From assembly GCA_950295325.1 (NCBI GenBank), contig OX485805.1, forward strand, positions 51,548,758 through 51,612,757: a stretch of 64,000 nt of DNA. Direction: 5' to 3'. The notes under the pieces are model-generated. The model saw nothing but the letters and a program-made list of their open reading frames with translations, made no database searches and had not been told where the DNA came from. The DNA comes from Polytrichum commune. Taxonomy: Eukaryota; Streptophyta; Polytrichopsida; Polytrichales; Polytrichaceae. This document shows, piece after piece, positions 56,701 through 64,000 of the stretch; positions within the stretch are counted from its first letter, which is position 1; each line of letters opens with the position of its first letter. The position numbers were made by a program, and so were the translations under genes.

Positions 56701-59700
56701 ATCGTCCCCCTCCCTTTCTGCTTGCGTTTACACTCTTATAAGTTACTGAATGCGCCACCTCAGCCCCCACCAATCTAGCCAACCATATTACCATGGACCA
56801 GGTTAGCAACCCCCCGTGAGGGCCGGGAGGTCCCAGATGGGTTCCCGGACATCACCATTTGAGAGTCGTCTCCTGTAAGTCCTTCAATCATGAAGATCTA
56901 AGGCTTAGATTGAAGGCGGAAGAGGATGCAAGCTATGCTCTAGGGAAGTCATCCTCTTCTCCAATCTCAAAGCGTCATCTCAAGCACCATATGGTTATGT
57001 AACATGTGACTTGTTTTTCTGGCTGATTCGACCTCAAAATGAAGATCAAAGACTCGGCTTGGCATAACCAAGGGACTACATTGGGATGAGTTGACCAAAA
57101 ATCAATTCTCGAGGGACACGTTATTATTATATTTGTCTTGCCTCGGCAAGATTAGACTCAAAGGACACGACATTTGGCCTAGGCCTCATGATGATCATGG
57201 TACATAATGCACGGCGAGGAAAGAAGTGGCATTGTCATACATGCTAGACCTTCATGTGAAGGCAAAATCTCATTCAACCATGAAGCTTGTAAGCGCATTC
57301 TTTCATAGGGGGAGAAAATCATTCCAAGAAAGTGGATACAATTTCGATGCAATCTTCAGCTAAAAAGAAGGGGCGACCTTATGAAAGGGAATGTGCCAAA
57401 AAAAATATGACTTTCCTGGGCTCCATTTTGTCATGCTTTCTGCAATCATTGTGTATTTTGTGTCATTATCGTGACATTAATGTCCACTTGATAATCCATA
57501 GTTTTTTGCAACATTTAAACACTTCGCATCTGCCATTAAGAACTATGAACCCTAGTATTCTCAAAAAATAAAACTAGAACCAACACGATGTACAATGGTC
57601 ATACATTTTGGAGTTTCAATTGTATGACAATTATACGCAATGTTGGTTTCCAGTCAAAGGTGTTGGTTTTGAGTATACCTACCTCAAGCTTCCGTGAACA
57701 GACGGCCACAAGCCACAACAATTCAAAATGATTCTTGCCAACCTCAACATATTTGTTAGCGTTCAAATACATTAAGGTTCAGACAAATATAAGATGATGC
57801 TCTTCTTGACCTTCGAGAGCAAGAATTACAACAATTCAGCATGATTCCACTTTCCTCACACGACAATAGCAAGGGAAAAGTTGAATTACTTTAGACCTAT
57901 AGTGACCATTGATTTGTCAAGGTTTTGTAGTGTAAGTGTATCTATGTGTCAAAAAGTTAGGCACGGTCAAGTTTTAAGATCAAACTCAAATGGCAAAAAT
58001 TCTTCATCACAAATGGTACCATAGTACCACTTTTTAATTCAATGGGCAATGAATAAAAGTTTTGGTCACTGTGGGGATGATTGTGGGGATGTCTTTTCTA
58101 GAAATATTGTCCACAATGTTTGGTGAAACATGTGAAAGCTAGTTCAAGGGGTAAGGCAAGGACAACATGGGATGTCTCATGGGCTATGATATGATGAAGG
58201 CACACGGAGGTAGATCTACTTCTCAAGGTTCCTTACAACATAGATGTTGAAAGGTGTGCCTCATGAGCTTACCTTGCAGGAAGAGTGTTTATTGGTAACT
58301 AGTGTGGTGATGATATGACGTAAGTGTTTGCAAAATCAAGCTGACCAACTATCTCTAATCTGACTCAAAAATGAACTTCGACATTGTTGGTCATAACAAC
58401 GGGAATAATTTTCCAGCTGGTGCTTTGGAGTACTGATGACGCTTTTGGAAGAATCGAAGTTATTCCCATCTTTGAATTTAGGATTGGCAGGATGTTTACC
58501 GAGTATAGATAATGAATATGGTTTCAGTGCAACCTTGGAGGTGCGTTTTACACACCACTGCCACGATGGTTTAGTCGTGGTTCAGGTCCACTTTAACCCA
58601 CAACTACTCTTTCTTGTTTTGTTTACATGCCACACTCACAACCACTCTTTCTTGTTTTGTTTTGTTGGCTATGTCTGTAGGATAGAGACTATGCATCAAC
58701 TTCTTCGTTTCAAGAGCAAATTTCTTAACCACTTTGCGTTCACACTTGGACGTACTTGTTCTTGTTATTTTTGGTCCACTTTATTTAATGTGGATGTTAA
58801 CTATAGTTTATATATATATAGAGAGAGAGTGCTATAATTGCTCCCTAAAATGCATTGAAAGAAATCTAGTTAACTTTAGTTATTTCGGCAGTTCTTGATT
58901 ATTTATTTTAAATTTTTCGGGTGATAAATGAGTAGCTTCAATCCTTGACCCACATTTGAGAAGAAGGTGCACAAAATCCAAGAGAGGTTTAGTATAGTAA
59001 ATAGCCATGTATTGACATGAGCAAAGTGGATAACTACAATTATAGTCTTTCCTAGTAAAGGACAGAGCCTCACGGTTCTACCGTTTTCTTGTTTATATAG
59101 TTGAAGAGTGTCTTTGTCCTCATCAATTATCTCTCCAAATGGTGCAATCCGTAGAGTGGAGACAAACGCTTTATAAGTAGTCGTGGTTATGGTTGTCATC
59201 AACACGCCTCTTTCCTACCTTATCCCTCAATATTAGAACTAAAGAAAGTAAACTACAACCAACAACCACCAAAACGACTACCAACAACCATCCAACATGC
59301 TAACATGAAACGACTATCAACTAACTCATGTTGTTCATAATAATTGTGAACAACGTCCGTTATGAGCCCTCACATTGTTAATAAACTCTACATCCATAAT
59401 CAATATAGACCCACATACTCTTCAAACTTGAAACTGATGACCTCAATGCAAGGTGTCAGATAAACGAATTGTGGCTCCCAAAGGAACAAGTCTTTCGTCA
59501 ACATCTCCCATCACGACAAGATTGAGCGATACTCAAATGTGAGAATGTTGTGTTAGAAATTCCTTACGAAGCACAATGTTACCTGTGATTGATAACCCTA
59601 TCATGGCCTCACCCCTGCATCATGTACAAAACATGTAATGGACATGTGTCTCCCGGCCTCCATAAAATACAAACCCAACCCAACACCCATTTGTGGATCC

Positions 59701-60378
59701 CACGGGTTAGTAGGTTGGGCGCACATACGATGCCTACAATGACGTGTGGCAAGGGATTCTCACATCCATTACCTAACTTAATTCAAAAGAATGGAGCTAC
59801 TCTGGAAAGTGATCAAGCAGAGGTTTCTGGCCACGGCGAGCTTTCCATCTATCACATTCAATTTCAATGAATGTGCTCCACATTTTAGAGAAACCGGTCT
59901 TTCATTTTTTTTGTAGGAACTGAAATCGAGATCTGATGGATTCAAGGGTGGCTGTAGTTTCAGACATGATGAGATGTGAATGATAATGTGGATAACGGTT
60001 TCCTGCCAGAAGAGGATTCAGCAAGCCTTGAATAATTGGGAAGGATGTTGTGTTCTCATTTCAGAAACTCCTCTTCTGACATTGATTCTGTACATGTCCA
60101 GGAGGTAATCACTTTCGGAATTCCTGGTTGTTGTTCACCCCTACTAAAATGGGCACCTATTCCACAATTCTATGCTATCTGGATCACGATTCACGTTCTA
60201 CATTTTGTGTAGGATAACCCTTAAAAACGCGGGCGCCCAACTGACGGGAAGGTGACTAATTCCATCCCTAATCTACAAAAAAATTGCTCAGGATTCTAGT
60301 TGAACAATCCATCTGGTGGATGCTTTTCCTGGAATAATTTGCTACTTCCCTAAAAGAATGCGCTTGCAAGCTTCATGA

Positions 60379-61176
60379 TTATACGAAGCACCACAAATCT
60401 GCCAGTCGGTTTGATGTGCTCCCATCGCCCTCAATCGATCCTGGAAAGTCCTGCAACAAGGGTTGGGGCTCAAAATAATAATTTTCCATTGCATCCACCA
60501 TTTCTGCTTCCTTCATCATCGCTTCAAAGAAATCGACCGGTTCCTGAAGCGGTTCCAGCTCCCCAAATGCGGCGTCGATCCAATCCTCCATAGCTCCCAC
60601 CTCATCTGCTGAGCTCGTTGCCTCTGAGACTGAGCAAGTACTGGATCGATTGAAATCTTGGGAACCGCAGTTCGATGAAGTAATGGACGAACGTTCACTC
60701 TCATCCTCATCAAAGCATTGTGTGGGAGGGATGAAGAGAGGTTCGGCTGCGGGGACAGAGGATATGGCAGCTGCGGCAGCGACAGCTTGAATGTCCTTGG
60801 CAGACACGGGGTTTGACAAATTTGAGGGAATTCGAGGCGGGGAGTCGGGGAAGTTCAAGCTCGCAATAGCTGACTTTCCTTTCAAGCACACCACACCCGC
60901 ATCGTACGCCCTGGCAGCCATCTCGGCCGTGGCGAATGACCCCAACCAAATGCGCTCCTTGGTGTCTGGATCTCTAATCTCCGTGACCCACTTCCCCCAA
61001 GTCCGCATGCGCACCCCCTTGAACTCCGTAGGATTCGCAGGCGAAGAAATCGAGGTCCGCCGCTTGGCAACCGAGAGGGAAGCCTTCTTCGCACAAGTTT
61101 TCTTAACGGGCCTTAGCAGAAGATCGCCGCCCCGTCTGGCCACCAAGGAGGAGTCCGGTTTCGCCTTCTCCACCAT
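60379..61176 (-). CDS. DREB-like transcription factor, DREB-1 (right arm)
   Basis: 265 residues, start at the ATG at 61,176 ([10 protein letters not shown]). Same architecture as its left-arm partner: AP2 domain at about residues 52-110, [13 protein letters not shown], acidic [16 protein letters not shown]-terminal LADLWCFV. Four residues differ from the left copy: N6K, G22R, A45S and A59T. The last lies in the AP2 domain (RMRTWGKW instead of RMRAWGKW), just before the invariant tryptophan, and could alter DNA binding slightly. K6 and R22 are also found in DREB-2, while the 18,775 gene has N and G there. The remaining 206 residues are identical. It is expected to be a functional nuclear transcription factor. 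Confidence 0.92.
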   Translation of the reverse strand: MVEKAKPDSSLVARRGGDLLLRPVKKTCAKKASLSVAKRRTSISSPANPTEFKGVRMRTWGKWVTEIRDPDTKERIWLGSFATAEMAARAYDAGVVCLKGKSAIASLNFPDSPPRIPSNLSNPVSAKDIQAVAAAAAISSVPAAEPLFIPPTQCFDEDESERSSITSSNCGSQDFNRSSTCSVSEATSSADEVGAMEDWIDAAFGELEPLQEPVDFFEAMMKEAEMVDAMENYYFEPQPLLQDFPGSIEGDGSTSNRLADLWCFV

Positions 61177-61345
61177 CTCCAAGCAACCCTTCCCTGCTCC
61201 TCAGATTCAAATGACCCAAACCTCTCTTTTCTGCTCTCTTCTGCCGCACACAGTGAAATCAACTTCGTATTGTGCAACGCCGGGAGTGTTGTTTTCTTAT
61301 GTGTTGGTTGGCGAAATGTTGTCGAGAACATGAGAATCGGGATGC

Positions 61346-61513
61346 CTTATATATGGAGGAGAGAGAAGCGTCGATTCCTGCCGAGGTACTGATTCCTGAA
61401 AGAGTAGCAGCATGTGACAATTAAGAAAGAAGCGTGGGTCCCAGAGGGACGATTGATTCCTGGCCCAGATTACCTACAGGGAAGCCATGTGGCGGAATCG
61501 TGGAAGGCGCGGT
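61346..61513 (-). promoter_or_regulatory. Promoter of right-arm DREB-1
   Basis: On the minus strand, GTCACATGC (complement 61,410-61,418), GGGACCCACGCTTC and CCGCCACATGGCT are conserved, and a TATATAAG box lies at 61,346-61,353. The upstream GCCGCGCC of the family is changed here to ACCGCGCC (complement at about 61,506-61,513). Confidence 0.6.
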
Positions 61514-64000
61514 ATCTTCTCCCACCCCTTCGAAGGTCAGATCGCTTTTACATTTTCTCACCTGCTCTGATCAATTCCTGGTACAAATCGCAAAGCAATA
61601 ATGTGGCATTAAGCAAGATTCATGCTGAACCCACATGTGCAATTCTGGGGTTCAAGATCACCAAAGAGAAGGCCACTTCCAAGCGATCCTACAGTCTACT
61701 GGTCAAGAATGGAAGTTTGAATTTACATCAGGCTCAAAGTCCATTAAAGTATGTGGAATGACTAAGTGATGGTTATGTCGCATCAATTCCCAGGCTATTG
61801 TACGAAGATGTGTAAGGTTGTTTAATTCTTCTTTGTGCTGAAATGTCCATAGAGAACCCGCATAAGTAAATCTCATGTTTTTATAATTTATATTCTTCTA
61901 CTGAGAGCATGCACATGGGAAACTTTACTCATAGAAAAACTAAAAAATCACTAAACAAATGTTTCATTCTCTAGTTTGAGATAGAACACTAGACAGGGTA
62001 GGTGGCGCTAGTACCTAGTATTTGTGTTTTGGATGAAGAGTTGTCACAACGGAAGCTATGTATATGACATTCTTCTTTGTTCCAAATCAACTATCTCGTT
62101 CACACCGATCCCAAAATTACTTTGCACTAAGGAATGTTGTATATTTATCTACGAAACAATTTGAAATTTTGTAAACAGGAGATCCCATGGTCGTTGACAT
62201 AGTCGCGTCTCAAAGTTCTAGAACAGTTGGCCATCCACAATGGCATTTTGATTGGGCGGTCTGGAGATGGCCCAGGACATAAATTTATATGCACGGCTGT
62301 GAAAATAGGCCTATCTGAGTACATGGACTCAGACTATTCTATTACATTCGTTGTTATGATCATACACTAATGAAACTTGATCCTTCCTAACTTTTGTATG
62401 GATTGTCCAAGCAATGCATTCTTTGGTGCATTGGGACCATCCTCAAATGTGAACAAGCATGTCATTTACAAAATATAATCAGTTTTACAATGTAACCACT
62501 ACTTGTCCTTGAGTGGAGGGTTGCTTGCAACCAATTTGTTGTACCTTTGTTGCTAACCGCTGCCTTTACTTCCTATGTGGAGCTAAAAGGGGGCATGCAA
62601 CACAAAATATCCTTGGACAATTATTTATTGTTTGCATACTGACTTAATATATGGGTGAAACATCACATTGGATAGTCCATTTTGAAAGAGTGCAACTAAA
62701 TAAGGTGTTTCTCCAATAACCAACATTCCACAAGAGAGAGGTGAGACTATTGGCTAGTCAACTTGAAAGAGACAAGTGTTTTGTGTAGGGTGAATGTTCA
62801 CAACACCTACCAAAGGGGAGGGTGAACCAGGAAAGGCAAGGTGAAAACATTGATTTCTAATGTAGAGCTCGAGGATTAGTATTTTAGCTAAATTAACTCT
62901 TAAATCGGGGTCAAAGACCCAAGATCGATCTAACTAATTAAAACACCGTATGTACGTTACTTGATTTGCCTTTCAAAGCACCGTTTTTGCATATGTGAAA
63001 TTCTCGTGAATAAAAGACATGTACATGATGAGTTACTGTTAATTATTTCTATCAATGCACATATTTGTTCCTAATAATGTGTATCACACTCCAAAATATA
63101 AAGATAAAGATAAAGATAAAGATAAAGATGTTGCCAACTACAAGTTGGCGTGAATGAGAGACGCTAGATTGATTAAAGCCGCAAGCTCAAATATAAACCG
63201 GATGCAAATTTACGGAACATGGCTAAGGGACGAGACCTATTGCGTCTCATTTGATGCTCCAAACTATTGCTAAATGTGACAACATATTTACATATAAGAA
63301 GCAACTACTAAGCCTCAAGATCTGTAGAAAAAGTGAGAGACGAAACCCACAAAATTTGTACACCCATTGTATGAAGCTTGATGGCCATATATAGCCACAA
63401 ATTTAGCAATCCAAAGCACAAGCACACATGCGACGTATGAGAGAGTACTAAAATATAACATTGCTCTTGAACTTTTGTAAAGCTTGTACAATCCAACTCT
63501 CATGTAATTGTTTTGGCAAGTGAAATCTACTTTACATACACTTTAAAACACCTTAACTCACTTATCAAATGATGGAGACCTTTGTATTTTCAAATGTTAC
63601 CCTGACTCACATGATGGCCTCACACACTTAGCACCTACTGGCATTGATAACTAAAATATGCAATAAACATGTGAAATTCTCTAAAAGCTTCATTCAAAAT
63701 TTTCACATATACAAACAACTTATCAACCTTTACGTGTAGAGGGTTTGCTCCAAAGCTTGATTTGATGAATTTAATTTAATTACCAACAACAAGATCACCT
63801 TTCAATCCCATGTGCAATGTAACACTAAATATTGAACAATGTGCAAGATCAAAGCCTAAATCCATGGAGAGTCAAATGGCAAGTGAGAGTTACAATTTGT
63901 ACACAAATTTGGAGCATCTTTAGCACCTATCAAGGTGTCGATGAGACCTCTATGATTGATCCAAAGGTTTACCTGAATTAGATGGCCTCAAACATATCAA

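Larger units (their letters stand above)
49138..64000. repeat. Right arm of the large inverted duplication
   Basis: Reverse complement of 26,135-39,586, continuing past the window end. The inner border is at about 49,138: left and right agree up to CTGTTATCGAGTTTT (left, ending 39,586) and then diverge completely. It lacks the left arm's 2.5-kb segment, MULE and solo LTR, and has the copia element instead. Away from these, the DNA at 49,220-50,325 and 56,316-57,970 shows no difference that I could find by eye from the left arm. Differences become scattered beyond 58 kb and common beyond 61.4 kb. Confidence 0.93.

Noticed and set aside
1-64000. CRISPR array, operon or other prokaryotic system
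   Set aside because: No regularly spaced direct repeats; sequence features are those of a plant nuclear genome.

Overview
This is a window of land-plant nuclear DNA. The evidence is: plant-type AP2/DREB transcription factor genes without introns, a Ty1/copia retrotransposon, several plant DNA-transposon families, plant-style exon fragments with GT/AG borders, and short TTTAGGG (plant telomere-type) repeats. The species cannot be fixed from sequence alone. The overall texture is gene-poor and repeat-rich, with DREB-like genes as the only intact host genes.

Layout. 0-2 kb: a decayed exon of an unrecognised gene (minus strand) and a decayed DREB gene. 2-13 kb: a transposon nest. It holds a MULE-like element with a 9-bp target duplication, a PIF/Harbinger-like element with a TTA duplication, several CACTA-type miniature elements, and broken CACTA (TNP2-like) transposase. 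16.8-17.3 kb: a second copy of the unrecognised exon pair, on the opposite strand. 18.8-19.6 kb: an intact DREB gene (minus). 22.3-25.2 kb: two broken DREB copies and a rearranged DREB flank.

26.1-64 kb: the main feature, a very large inverted duplication. The left arm runs from about 26,135 or earlier to 39,586. The right arm runs from 49,138 to beyond the window end. The spacer is about 9.55 kb. Each arm carries two tandem DREB genes, called here DREB-1 and DREB-2, so four copies face each other. The arms share long stretches with no visible difference close to the spacer and become more diverged outward. Four large differences separate them: a 2.5-kb segment, a 1.16-kb MULE and a 948-bp solo LTR present only in the left arm, and a 5.99-kb copia element present only in the right arm. 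For each, the other arm shows the clean empty site, so the duplication is older than these insertions.

The copia element (50,326-56,315) has two 331-bp LTRs that I read as identical, one open gag-pol frame of 1,481 codons, and a CCTCC target duplication. It sits inside codon 17-18 of the right-arm DREB-2 gene and has disabled it. Its LTRs end TA...CA, and its primer site matches the anticodon-loop region of initiator tRNA-Met.

The spacer (39.6-49.1 kb) holds a broken DDE-type transposase gene, two oppositely oriented copies of a 750-bp inverted-repeat element with apparent 4-bp target duplications and internal telomere-like repeats, and one protein phosphatase 2C exon. In total the window shows one intact single DREB gene, three intact duplicated DREB genes, one DREB gene freshly broken by copia, and three older DREB pseudogenes. 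The intact genes and the copia-broken one share a conserved upstream module, so they are probably regulated alike.
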